A DNA stretch of 64,000 nt from Plasmopara viticola. Its lineage: Eukaryota; Oomycota; Peronosporomycetes; Peronosporales; Peronosporaceae. Numbering within the stretch: the stretch's first letter is position 1; the number at the start of each line of letters is the position of its first letter. The notes beneath the pieces are model-generated. The model did not search any database and was not told where the DNA came from. It was given only the letters and a program-made list of their open reading frames with translations. The position numbers and the translations under genes are program-made. Location: the NCBI GenBank assembly GCA_001695595.3, contig MBPM02000036.1, forward strand, positions 248,001 to 312,000, in the 5' to 3' direction. Below are positions 24,686 through 35,749 of the stretch, in pieces.

Positions 24686-26200
24686 TTATGACTGCCCACG
24701 CGATCGTCGTCTGCGTTTAGTGGGTAGATTGTAAGAGTCGAAAGGCAAGGAAAGAACTGCTGCTTGAACTGGCGTCTCTTGTTGTACTCTTTTCGAGCCT
24801 TGTAGGTCATTCCACTTGAGCAGTGCTCGAGTCAATTGATCCCGCAAAGTATATATTTGCTGCAAGATTTCACGTTGAGCCTGGAAAACCAGAGGACTCG
24901 ACGCACTTTGCCTAGTCAGTGAAGAGTGCTGTTCCCAATCGTCTAAAAGTGGTAGAAACCGCTTTTGAATACGGAGTCCACCGTCAGCAAGAGCTCTGAA
25001 AAGGGCATCATTCTCGGAAGATTCTTCACACGCCTGTTTTGATATTTCAATCGTCAGCTGGTAAGAAGCGCTACCAAGTCCATACGCCTGCACGATATCA
25101 TTAACGTCCATCTGATCTTCATCAGAATCCCCATCGTCAACACGATTCGCGACAAACTCATCGCAAGGCGCGCCATCGCCCTCTGCCGTAACACTCTCCC
25201 ACTCGATACTCTCCTCATTTTCAGCATCAATGTCCGTTCCTGAAGTTGCTACCGTCTCCCACTGAATGTCTTCTCCACATTGATCCTTGAACGCGGCACA
25301 ATCACGCTCATTAGACTCCTCGCTGAAAACAACCTTGTTATCTGCTGCCTTCTCCTCCTCATCGTCATCTTTCTCCGCCAAAAACATATCCAAGGTCGGT
25401 ACCAACATCTCAAAGATGCGATTCATCTCAGCCACCACACATTCCATTTCTGGCACATATCGCTTCATCTCGCGATCGCGTTGCTGTTTCTTGGCATTAA
25501 TAACTCGCTCAAGGTGTTTTTCTCTCTCCACTCCCCTCTCACGCTCCTCCTGCTGCTTCTCACGTTTCTTGGGAAACTGGTACCCTCGTTCCACCAAAAC
25601 ACTATAGCCCGCCATAATTGGTGGATAACGCTCGCCAAAGTCCTGCTTCCATGTCTCAATTAGTGATAATACTGCTGTCAAGTGCTTTGAGCTGCGACTT
25701 TTAGCTCGCAGCGCTCTCGAGACATTGGTACTGGGGTCCTCGCCAGCTGAAAAGAGTAATTCGTGGAAAAAACAAGCTGTATTGGCTGCTATGAGCGCTC
25801 GAAACATTGCTGACCGCTTGAAAATCTCTTGACAGAGCTCTGTTATCTATACAAACAATACATCCGGTAAAAAGCGTAGCATTAACAGGCTTAAAACTTT
25901 AAAACTAACTCTACAAAAGAGAGTGGTTGACGACTTGGCACGTTTCAATTGGTAAAGAATAGTCTGGTACAGCTTTTGAATGTACTGAGATTGGGCTGCC
26001 GCTTCAGCGTCTCGAAGTATAAGCTTGAGCTGCTTTAAAGAGGCCTTGCTGTCACCTTTAGAGGGAATGGGTATGAGTTGACCTTTGTGAGCTTTGGGGC
26101 GTTTATCAATAGTTGGTGTTAAGCGAAAGTAATCATTCAATGCCTCATTAAAGTGGGCGACTTCGTTTGCACTGTTAAGAGTCTGGATGCCGGTTGTCAT
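24686..26200 (-). CDS. UVSSA: UVSSA-like transcription-coupled repair scaffold, two exons
   Basis: Exon 1 is 26200-25910 and exon 2 is 25846-24686, with a 63-bp intron 25909-25847 (gttagt...gtatag, phase 0, containing an in-frame stop if retained). The predicted protein has 483 residues. The N-terminal half resembles the VHS/ENTH-like domain of UVSSA: FKRSAMFRALIAAN matches the family's DELF.RS..FR.L region, followed by a W..(F)G..YP.....Y segment. A charged coiled coil follows. Two acidic repeats, DIQWETV (W293) and SIEWESV (W313), resemble the TFIIH p62 PH-domain binding motif of UVSSA and XPC. UVSSA brings TFIIH and USP7 to stalled RNA polymerase II. The protein ends in a basic KRRRRSRGQS tail; I see no cysteine-rich DUF2043-like end, so it may be divergent or shortened. 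The assignment is from family knowledge. Confidence 0.75.
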
Positions 26201-26480
26201 CTCTAGCTTTTCTTGTAAATGTCATTGAAGCGAGTTATTTTTTGTGATATGAGAATTTTATAAAGGGAATCCTTAAACTGCCGGTATCCTTTTGGTAAAC
26301 TGCCGGTACCCCTAGATTTTAGCCAATGAGATTAGTTCATTCTATCAATGGGAGCAGTTTATCTTTGTTTATGGACACAGTTTTTTTCAACCCATAATAA
26401 GAGAAAGCAACACCCATCCGGTACCCCTTTTTGTGAAATGCCGGAACTCCTTGTTTTTGAGAAATAACGCCTACTCACCT

Positions 26481-26550
26481 CTTCTCAATATCACTCTTTT
26501 TCAACTTATCTTCTCAATATCACTCTTTTTCAACTTATCTTCTCAATATC
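26481..26550. repeat. 29-bp tandem repeat, 2.4 copies
   Basis: The unit starting cttctcaatatcactctttt is repeated exactly at 26481-26509 and 26510-26538, with a partial third copy to 26550. It lies inside the MITE-like element. Confidence 0.85.
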
Positions 26551-26613
26551 GCTTTTCTCGCACTCTTCTTCTCGCAATGGGCTTAATATTTACATGTTCG
26601 TGACGCCACTTAA

Positions 26614-26817
26614 TTATTTAATGTCAGCACTAACTACCGCACTTGACAACCTTGCATTTTTCACGAAGGCTTGTAGCCGACAAGCCGTGTAGCCTTTCGC
26701 TTGACCCTTTGCTTCGGAGAGCACTTCTTTCATATCCTCAGGTGCGTCTGAGTTGAAATCAAGTGAGAACCTTGCGATCGGGGGAGCATCTCCAGGGCCA
26801 TGCAAAGCTGCCGACAA
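26614..26817 (-). other. 67-codon open frame inside the MITE-like element
   Basis: This frame (MSAALHGPGDAPPIARFSLD...) lies between inverted repeats. It is unrecognised. It may be a captured host gene fragment carried by the element or chance; its amino-acid make-up is protein-like. There is no evidence of expression. Confidence 0.3.
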
Positions 26818-27015
26818 ACTTTATCAAAAGGGTACTGGCAGTTTAACGATTCCCTTTAATGATAAAGTGACGTCACGAACATTCAAATATTAAGCCCGAG
26901 TTTTAGCCAATCAGTAGTTTATTTAATTAGTCATTCACAAGAATGGGGGATGGATAGAATGAAACAATCTCATTGGCTAAAATCAAGGGGTACCGGCAGT
27001 TTAACGGTTCCCTTT

Positions 27016-28663
27016 CTGAATGTATATTTATGGACCAAAAAAAGTACCCCCGTAAAACCACTAATGTGTCCCTTGCTGCCACAATTACTGCGCTACTGCA
27101 CGGCAGCCTTATGCGCCATTCGGGCGTTGGTTTGACGCGGTTGTGGCCGTTTCTCAGGGTCAAGCCGTCAGGCATATCAACCTCTCGAGTGCACTCCCAA
27201 ATCTTTCCTCTGAACGACTGCTTTAGGACCTTCGCCTACCTGATCCAAATTTACCGCGAATTTTTTCAATCCTTCGCTAACGTTAGGCTACTACATTGAG
27301 CTGGATTCTCCATGTCCGGCTTTAATTACGACGTAGCCATAAAACAATGACAGGTCCAAAAACTTAAGTTTTGTGATCTCGAATCGAGGAACTTATTATG
27401 AAGAATAATCTTTCCCATCGAGTGAACAGTTAATTGCTGAACGATGTTCCTATAGAATCTTACTGCTCGCATTCAAACCATTTTTCTTAGCGGCTTCGGC
27501 AACCGGTGTTGCCAGCAGATTTTTTTTTTATTTTGGCTTACTGCTAATCAAGGTACTAAAGATCTGTCTTGAGTATCCTCCCATACATCTTGGGAAAGGA
27601 ACTGCCTATGCTTACTATAAAATAATCGAACAATCGATCTAGAACTTGTGCTTGACAAATGGACCTGACTACGTGTTATTACATTTGTAGCCGGTTTAAG
27701 TTAACTCTAATAAATGTTGCTTTCTTGCCTCGGTTTACGCGAGTCCTATAAACCGTTTTGTATTCCAGTCGAACCAAGACGACTCCTTTCTCTTTAAGCA
27801 TCAATTACCCTATTCTGACCGATCAATGCGCAAAGTTATCCGACGCGATGGAATTTACCAAGACTCGATATGAATACTTAAAACTCTCACATGGGTGTAC
27901 AGACAACCGTCCATCGCTGCCAATTCCACGTTTGAAGCTTCCAAGACCTTAGCCCGAAGTGTTAAAATAAATAAAAACTGAATCTTTTCGTAGTGACCGG
28001 CATCTTTTTTTGCCTATGTGGGAGTGGCTTGCGCTAGCGACCGTTGAGAGCACTTGGCTGCCGCCCTCCTTCAGTACAGGCACGAATAGTATACCCTTGC
28101 TTGCTGCAGCTTTGCAAAAGATCTTCATTTTCTCGGCTACATTAAAGTCTCTGAATCTAGATGAGCCGAGCCACCAAGCTCACAGACACGTCTTGTATGC
28201 CGAGGAACTGCCTTATCAGAATGTCCTTAAGAATCAAGCTTTTTGTGGCTGTATCCTTGTATAGAGCGATTTGAGTCGCTTCTTTGACAATCGCTACCTC
28301 CACCCGAAAATAATGCGTGCGAGGTGGCCCATCATTAAAGCCAAATACGAACACTAACACACCTTGCATGCTTGATGAAAAGGGTCCCCAATAACATAGA
28401 AGTCAGGCTCCCCAATAACATAGTAGTCAGGCTCCCTCCCCTACCAATATTTTATCAGAATCGAATCTCATACGTCGATGTGAGCGCTGACGGATCTCAA
28501 GATTCATCAGATTAATTGACACTTTTAGCTGCTCCTTTTTAAGAAAATAAAATTCTTAGGAGAAGTATTTATATCAGTGAGTGCTGCTCTTTTCACTAAA
28601 TAGAAATTTGACTGTAAGGACCGTTTGGTCGTATGTAATTGTAGCAATTATTTTAACCATTAC
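27016..28663. other. spacer with an unrecognised minus-strand coding remnant
   Basis: Mostly stop-rich DNA. On the minus strand, 28369-28157 (HYFRVEVAIVKEATQIALYK) and then, in another frame, about 28140-27960 (VAEKMKIFCKAAASKGILFV) read like decayed protein. The family is not recognised; a transposon open frame is the likeliest source. Confidence 0.35.
28386..28433. repeat. 24-bp tandem duplication
   Basis: Two adjacent 24-base copies of ccccaataacatag.agtcag differ at one base (a or t). Its function is unknown. Confidence 0.85.
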
Positions 28664-28675
28664 ACTCTCCTTGTT

Positions 28676-28999
28676 TTTTCGGAAAAGGTTGGGGTGACGC
28701 CCTCCTTCCAAGCGCGGGGGCTAAATGCTCGCGCGCTCCGGGCAGGTGCTCTCGGGCATCTGCAAGTCTCTAACGAGTCTCACCCTCGACGCGACGGTCT
28801 CCAGCACCAGGGCGCCACCTGGGCTCTTACCAAGTCAGAAGTACACAAAATAATGGAAGACCCTCACGGCCTCGGTGCTGGCTGCACTGCCCGCCGAACG
28901 AGACTCGACGTATGCGGACACCACTCTATGCCGTGGACTAGCCAGACTGAGCCTAGCACGTGCATAACTTGGCAACGCGATAACGTAATACAATACAAT
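28676..28999 (+). mobile_element. SINE-like element, copy 1
   Basis: A GC-rich unit of about 324 bases, nearly identical to copies at 36074 (inverted) and 54077. It is flanked by a perfect 12-bp target-site duplication actctccttgtt (28664-28675 and 29000-29011). The 3' end is a short-repeat tail (aatacaatacaata). The unit begins ttcggaaaaggttggggtg. Open frames across it are not conserved genes. Clear Pol III A and B boxes were not identified, so the tRNA origin is unproven. Confidence 0.85.
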
Positions 29000-29011
29000 A
29001 CTCTCCTTGTT

Positions 29012-29547
29012 CCACAACAGGTTGTTTTCAGTATCTTTGTTTTCAGTATAAAAAAATGTGAGTTTAGTGCCCCCACAGTAGATGCTATCGCCAGGCTTCC
29101 TGTGTAGGATAAATGTTGTTACGCTTTTTAGTGGCTTATCATATGAAAAGGCAGTACATGCAGTTGATTGCACGTTGTCTTCGCAAGTTCTTACCCACCA
29201 TCTCATGGATGTCAGACTTTGCAAATTGCACACTGCACGTCCAGAGAATTAATAAAAGTCATCGGATCTGTCCCGGGGCCTATAAGAGCATCCAAGTCGA
29301 CGATCCACCTGCCCAGGCGCTACCAGAAGTGACGGCTTGCTCAATGCCTCTAGGGTCAAGAACGCCTTAAATAGCAAAGACGCCTTCTTCGCAGAATGAA
29401 TTCACAGTGTAACTAGCCACCGTATCACAGCAATTTCGATTGAAGACCCGATACAGCTTCAATTGTTACCCATCGGGGTAGTTAAAACCTAACGTTGCAT
29501 CGTTGGGTTGGCTAATGTATGAACGTCCCTTACTTGCAGAAAGGAAC
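29012..29547. other. 5' flank of the Crinkler pseudogene
   Basis: No recognisable gene. It contains the presumed promoter of the CRN relic. A cttacttgcag sequence 12 bases before the ATG could be a splice acceptor, but no matching donor was assigned. Confidence 0.4.
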
Positions 29548-32079
29548 ATGGTAAAGTTGGTGTGCGCTTTGGTTGGTTTGAGGGAAAACGCCTTCTCCGT
29601 GAAGATTGATGCGAGCGAGTTGGTGAATGACTTGAAAATGGCCATTAGAAAGGAGAATAAAAAGATAATCACGTGCGATGCAGATGAGCATTGTTTGTCG
29701 CCAGGAACGGCGACGACATTTGGCTCGAATCAAGCATTAATGATGTGAAGCAGCTTAAAAAAGGGGTGAAGACTGCTCTAATCGAAGCGCTGACAACCGG
29801 AGGCATTGAACTAGAGGGGGAGGTTGGCCTTGACGAGGTTCTCAAGGGGATGCCAGAACCGAGAAGTAAGCAAATCCACGTGTTGGTGGTGAATCCACCC
29901 AAATATTTGGCTGGTTCTTCGCGTATTTTGGATGCTGTACCGGTTGGCCCTCAAGTGGATCTGCGTTCGTGTAATCATCTCCTCGCATTCTTGGAAAACG
30001 AAATGACCAACAAGGAGGCAATTGCGTCAAGGCCACACATTTTGTTTCCAGAAAGCTTAGAATTCCGCTTGGTTGGGCGGGAGCAAGCGATTGAGACGGC
30101 ATCCAAGTGCTTTAAGAACATTATCACATGCGCGAAAAGTACTGCATCTGATTGCATTCAATTGGCAATGCCAGTTTGTTCTGGAATATCTCGTCTGGGG
30201 AAAACGCGTATGCTAGAAGAAGGCGGCACGATTTTGGATCGGATAAAGGTAGACTTCAATCACGTTGCCCGTGTGATTATTTCGTACTTCAACGGATTTG
30301 ATCCCCAATCAGTCGAGCGATCGATGCCAATCGAAGCGTCTTTCTCGTAGCGGCTCTTGTATCGATTCTTTCTGGACATGAACTGCGATCTTGGATTTAG
30401 CAAGTGCTTTCAGTTGCGGCTACCTCGCAATGGATCGCAGCTGACTCTAGAATGTGCCGTCAGAGTCATCGAGCGCAAGCTGCGTGATAAAGTGCAAGAG
30501 CCAGGCACGTTGTATCTCTGTCTCGGCATTGATGAATATCAAAAGATTGAGAAGGTTGGCGCTCATCGAAAAGATCTTAACACGTCACTTCTACGCGAGC
30601 TCGTGGATACCATTGGAACTTTGCTGTGATCACAGTCGTCGAGTTTGGTTTTGCTGCCCATGTTTGCGGGGACAGATTTGGGCGTCATTGAATCGAGTTC
30701 ACTTCTTAACTCGTCGTATTACGTGACCGAGCGACTCCGGACGAACCTCTTGTCAATGGATCAAGTGTCAAACATTGTGGACAGCAACGCGAGCTACGCG
30801 GGGCTGCTGTGTCATGCCCAGGTATGCAGACATCTTTTAATTCTTGGTGGTGTTCCGCGGTGGGTTGTTGAGTATCTGACGGCAGTCAAAAAGACTTCCG
30901 TGCCAGGGGAGCCTGTGAGCCTGGACAACATCAACAAATGCTTCGATGAAATTTGGACGAACTTCGTGAGGTACTATTCTTATGTACTTCAAACCCCACA
31001 GCTCGTTCGATTAGCAGCTTTTGCCGTATCGGGACAACCAGTTGACCCACCGAGCACGTTTGATGGAGTCCTGAGTTGGTCAAGGCTTCGGGGTTCTTCA
31101 CTATGTTTGCTGAGTCCGCGCGATTCCTTAGAACCTGAAGAGCATGACGTTCGAGTTCCGTATGCGTTGTTATGTTTTACCGGGTCGCGCCGTAACGAGA
31201 TGATATCCGAAGCACATAGACACTTTGCGAATGCGCTGGAGGACATGAGAAAAGAGGTGGAGTCAACAATGTCCATACTACAACCGTGGCAGTCGTGGGA
31301 GATGTTTAGTGCTTGCTTTTATGCAGTGAGAATCAATACGTTGTTGGCGCTTGGGCACTCGACTGTGACGCTGAGACAGCTTTTGCCTGGCACGATTATG
31401 TCTGGTGAACGAATTCCATCACTGTGAAGCTTGATCCGTCCAGAGTGATCAAGTGTGCGGGCGCGTTTGGTGCCTCAACTCCTCCGCTCATTCCGCGAAA
31501 AGGGAACCGAATGGAAACAATCGACTGGGCATCGGGTGGATACACTGTAGTGAATGACGATAGCGGAGCTGGGGTCGACATCTTCTTTGCTCTGAAGGAT
31601 GCTACGACTGGCAGAGTGGTTATCTTTGTCGATCAGCGAAAACGACAATTCGGTAAATTTCAGCCAAGTCACGCAAGAGACTATTTTAATAAGTTGAGTG
31701 GTTGTCCGGACTTTCTCGTCGCGAGTGGTGCGCGTTTGGTGCGAGGGGTCATGACTTGCGTTTCACCGTCAAATCTGGCGACGTACGTGGCATTAGATGA
31801 CTGCTTCATCTTGAGCCGAGTCGAAACAGAGCAGTTCTATGGCACTTTGGCGTATCATCCCGCATGTTCGCCGGGCATTTCTGTCAATTCGGCGTGCAAA
31901 ACTGCGCTGAAAAGTGTTTTTCAAGGCGATGCGAAAGAAGTGAATCAAGTCGTTAGGGATATCGTGAGGAACCGAGTGGAGGATTCCGTACTTCGGATGA
32001 GCTGCTCTCTTTTATCAAAGCGAAGCGGCTGAAAGTTCACGTCGATGACCAATCAACGGAGTTTTCATCTTTGCGATAA
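29548..32079 (+). pseudogene. Crinkler (CRN) effector with P-loop NTPase and nuclease-like parts, broken
   Basis: The start MVKLVCALVG and the following DLKMAIRKENKKIITCDAD match the CRN N-terminal translocation domain. After a frameshift near 29690 the LFLAK-equivalent (FVARNGD) continues. The CRN junction motif HVLVVNPP is at 29877-29900. The C-terminal part has a Walker A-like GISRLGKTR (30183-30209), and near 31575-31650 a GVDIFFAL...VVIFVDQRKR segment like the PD-(D/E)XK nuclease of CR-type effectors. Breaks: frameshifts near 29690, 31420 and 31990, in-frame TAG at 30348 and TGA at 30627. Beyond the last shift a frame runs to TAA at 32077. An intact ancestor would have been about 840 residues. 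These proteins act in host nuclei in the family. This copy cannot give the full product unless the breaks are sequence errors. Confidence 0.85.
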
Positions 32080-32639
32080 GAAACATTTTGCTTTTATGTT
32101 CAGCGCCTATCTTACGGTCTTTAAAGTTCGCACTCATGCGATGTAGTTGCGATGGTCCGCGCCACACGGTCAATCTGAACGGATAATGCTGAGCCCGTGA
32201 CCCATTACTGTGGAAGCACTTGGAGAAAGCATGGTCGATCTTGAATGTGCTGCCCATCTATGACCACCAACCATCCATCTCAAGATTTAGCTATCGTACA
32301 GAATGATCCGACATAAATACTGCTTGAAGTCTCCGGCGGCGTCCAGTTCCACGATTACAAACTACTGGCAAGCTGTGCGTCTTCATATTGAATGACTTTC
32401 AACTGCCGTGTCAAGAGGGTTCGTCGTTGTCGAATTGTCTCTCGAAAAAATTCCTAAAACAGTGCAAATTGCGAGTCGAATGCTTGCAGGCTTATATCGA
32501 GAGAATCTTAAAGGCCTAGCTAGCCCTTTGCTTTAAGACTATACAAGAGACGCGCTCGCCAAGCGAGAATGTAAGCAACCGATACTACGAGAAGCGACTT
32601 TGAAATCACAAAAACTGATACTAAATAGTACCGGTATTT
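32080..32639. other. spacer after CRN pseudogene
   Basis: No recognisable coding sequence or repeat. It lies between the plus-strand CRN relic and the minus-strand helicase relic, whose 3' ends face each other. Confidence 0.4.
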
Positions 32640-34750
32640 ATTGAAGAGTACCAATGCCAATAAATCTGCCACTGCCAATATTCTGGTGTTTCTGGCATTG
32701 CATTCGTACTCCTTACAGCAATCCTTCGTATGCTAATTTTCACAATGCGTGCAGCGCGCTCGATCCCTTGCGGCTTTAACTGTTCCTTCGGTAATTGATC
32801 CAATCCAAACTTTATTGCATCCAAACGAGCAAGTGTCTCCGCATTTCAAATCTTGACATTTCTGCCCCTTCTTCATATGCTACATTTCCCATAGCAAATC
32901 CGTAGCTGTTGGTTGCAGTCTCGCGAAACTCATTGCTTCTATCAGTGAATGACTGTGGAGTAGATGCTGTCACCTTCTTGCTTGCGTATTTGGCTTTGAA
33001 GTCGATATACTTTGAACGGCATCGATGCAAGAACGTTGCGAATTCTTGATCTTCTTGCTCGAGCTCAGCATCTACTTCGTCATCGAGACTTGCTTGCCGA
33101 ATTCAACAATCATCACACGAAGAACGATTTCGCCAGCTTCGTCCTTGTAGTTCGGCATATGATTCGAGTTGATTAAAGTTGGAATATTCCAATCTAGCAC
33201 TTCAAAAAAACCTTTCTCGACCGTGAGTCATCATTGATAAGAAATGTGTTCTGGGAAACGTCTTGCGATGTAAAGAGGCATATCATCACAGCAAACGATT
33301 TGCTTCATGGCAAATTCACTCAAGCCAAACTTTTCTTGCATCGAATTACTTAGGAGACCAATCTGATCTTGACCAAATGCAAATTTTAATGTGATTGGTC
33401 AAAAGGCTTTTATCTGATCACCTTCGTCCAGAAATCATTAGCATAAAGTCAAACTTGTCATCCAAAACGGGAAGACATCGCCCAATGAGGAGGCAGATGA
33501 AATCACGGTCCTCTTCTTCCGTGAATGGAAAAGAACAGTATTCATCAAATAGCGGTGTCTCAGTGATTTCGAATTTCTGATTGATGTATATACGAACCTG
33601 AATTCGCTTTGGTGGTCCATATAGACTTTGCATTAGTGAACTCAGCAGTTGATAAATAATATACTCCGTCGCTGAAACCAAAAATTAATACCATGAATGC
33701 AAACCCTGGATGAACCGTAATTTTAATGATTTGGAGCAATTCGACATATTATTTTTCGAGGACAATTGATATGATTCGTCATTTGCCAATATAGCGTTCG
33801 AAAAAAGCGTTTGATCACTATACGTGTAGGTGCAATAACAATCCGTCTGGCGTTTATAGGTTGCCCCTGAGCCATATGAGCGTCTGTATTTATAGCCGAC
33901 GATTTTGATTAACGTTAACTTTAGCCGCTGTGCTCCAGTTGGCTTGCATTCCGTTTCCTTAGCGATAGCAGCGAGAAATACAATGTCTTCTGGTGCGAAC
34001 GCATCTTAACCAGCTGAGAAATTAGGTTTTCCACGTCCAAACTAGCAAATCGCCTTTGTTTCTTTAGGAGCATGAGTGCATTTGCACCAAGCACATTGCA
34101 TCGTATCGTTTGATTCGTGAATACGGTCGCAAACAGAGCAATGCGATGAGTCAATACGTTTGACATAGACGAAGTTACCCTTGAGAGCCCGTTCCTAAAC
34201 ATCAGATTTTGATGTATCGCAATCTGGTATCTTGCTGATCTTCCGAATCGCATTGACAATGAATTAATTACTCGAGTCGGCGATGATTTCTTGCGGCTTA
34301 TCAAATGACTTGATTTTCAAATCATCGGTCAAATCGTGATCAGTGTATGCCATACCAGCAGCAGTATCCAACAAGAATAGCGTGTTGAAGTTAGAGTTGA
34401 ATGGTTTGATTACTTGATTTACATTCCCTCGTTTGTTTTATCCTGAATGTGAATGCAATCCATATCTGCGATATGGCTGAACATCAATGCACGATTTTAA
34501 AATCTCGATGTAAGAATCTCCGACATCGCTGATTTAATGTGAAAGACTCTCTCAGTAGTGGTTTGGACCACGCTTTTATTAATTTTATTAGCCCAATAGA
34601 GCTGTGCATGCGACAAGTTGTCAAATGCATGTGCCTTTCTTAACGACCTTGCCAAATCTCTGAACAGCGTGTTGTGGCCGGCTTTAGAGGTGGTACTTTA
34701 CTGCTTCAGATTCGTGCAACATTGCACGCGGAAATAAATCTAATCATCGG
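32640..34750 (-). pseudogene. decayed SF3/D5-like viral helicase-primase
   Basis: Reading the minus strand leftwards, pieces of one protein appear in shifting frames. At 34145-34091 a primase-type zinc motif reads HCSVCDRIHES. At 33560-33418 is the region before the SF3 Walker A (TEEEDRDFICLLIGR, FMLMISG). The Walker A itself is hit by a TGA (33418-33420) with K-S retained. At about 33355-33266 comes the Walker B and sensor region (LLSNSMQEKFGLSEF). At about 33175-33083 lies the SF3 C-terminal signature (NHMPNYKDEAGEI, RVMIVEFGKQV). A long C-terminal frame runs to about 32812. Coding-like frames extend upstream to about 34700 and perhaps 35050. D5-like helicase-primases are typical of large DNA viruses and polinton-like viruses. 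It is not functional. The exact virus lineage is not assigned. Confidence 0.65.
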
Positions 34751-35749
34751 TCAAAACACTCTTTAGCATCTCCTTCAAATATAAATTGCTAAGCGCACGA
34801 CTTTGCCAATGAGATTCGTTTCATAAGGGCCTTTGGTGTGCTTTATAGAGCCACTAGATAGATGTTGATAAATTACTACCACATTTTCTACAAGGCTTGC
34901 CGATGACTGTGCTGGGCTTTTGGCTAAAGTGGCATTCACAAGTGGATTTCTGGTTCAAGTTTTAGACGATACATTTGCATCAAATTACGTCCAGAAAGCA
35001 TAACATGTCGTCAACGTACAAAGTCGGTGCATCAAAGCTGACTCAGCTTCGAGCACCACCACTTTTAAAAATTGCTGCTGTCAATCAGTGCGGTCCTGTT
35101 AGGAGTACTCCAAGGGGCAGCATTGGCATTCATACAGAGACTGCGTGACATTCTCTTGAAGCTACAAACGCGCTGTACCATATGGATGTGATACCTAACG
35201 GGTAAGGTGTTGCCTTTACAGAGCATTATCATGCCTCAACTTTGGTGCATTATTCTTGTGAAAGAGACTATCCACCGGAAGAAGTCGAGCTTCGGCATAG
35301 CTGCCACGTCGACTGTTGCAATCAATCAGCTCAAAATTAAATTACAAGTCTTGGTAAAATTGGTACATACATTCAAATAACGTCATTAAAATATCTCATT
35401 CTAGTATGATCAAAGCCCTGTGCTCTAAACACGCGTAAATGTCCCAAATCGGCCTCTGCGTAAAGCTCATGTTGTAATCGTATTTAATGCGTGCGGGACT
35501 ACTCTACTCGACTTCCAATACGAGAGCTCGGAAGCACGTCCGTCAAAAAGCAGCTATGATATGACTCCCAAAATTAGACCAGATTAACCTAAGCGAGGGT
35601 AGTGCCTTGATCTTATCAATGAATCGCAAATCACATACGGTGTTATTAAGCTTATGTACAAAACTAGCAACCATTATGTACTTCAACGTCCACCCACAGT
35701 CCATCAAGAGCTTCATCTTGTTTCGGGGTCGTGTCTTTCAGAATTGTAC
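34751..35749. other. spacer between helicase relic and Kazal gene
   Basis: A minus frame around 34840-34960 (VVVIYQHLSSGSIKHTKGPY) may still belong to the N-terminal end of the helicase-primase relic. The rest is unrecognised. Confidence 0.35.

Larger units (their letters stand above)
26262..27015. mobile_element. MITE-like inverted-repeat element
   Basis: The left end (26262-26346) and right end (26954-27015) are inverted repeats sharing aaagggaa, then ttaaactgccggta and gattttagccaatgagatt. The left arm carries an extra 22-base partial duplication of the ttaaactgccggta block. A third copy of this end (taaagggaatcgttaaactg on minus) lies at about 26829-26859. A second inverted pair is at 26578-26613 and 26860-26895 (taatattt..., gttcgtgacg). 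So the unit is probably two related non-autonomous DNA elements, one nested in the other. No transposase is present, and I could not define a target-site duplication. Confidence 0.7.

Noticed and set aside
28676..28999. tRNA-derived head of the SINE
   Set aside because: A box A-like string (ggctcagtctgg) is seen only on the antisense strand and no good box B follows, so I do not claim a tRNA origin.
28625..29107. 160-codon open frame across SINE copy 1 (also 36207-36536 minus and 53915-54460)
   Set aside because: It is the transposed repeat read as protein; ends differ in each copy and continue into unrelated flanks.
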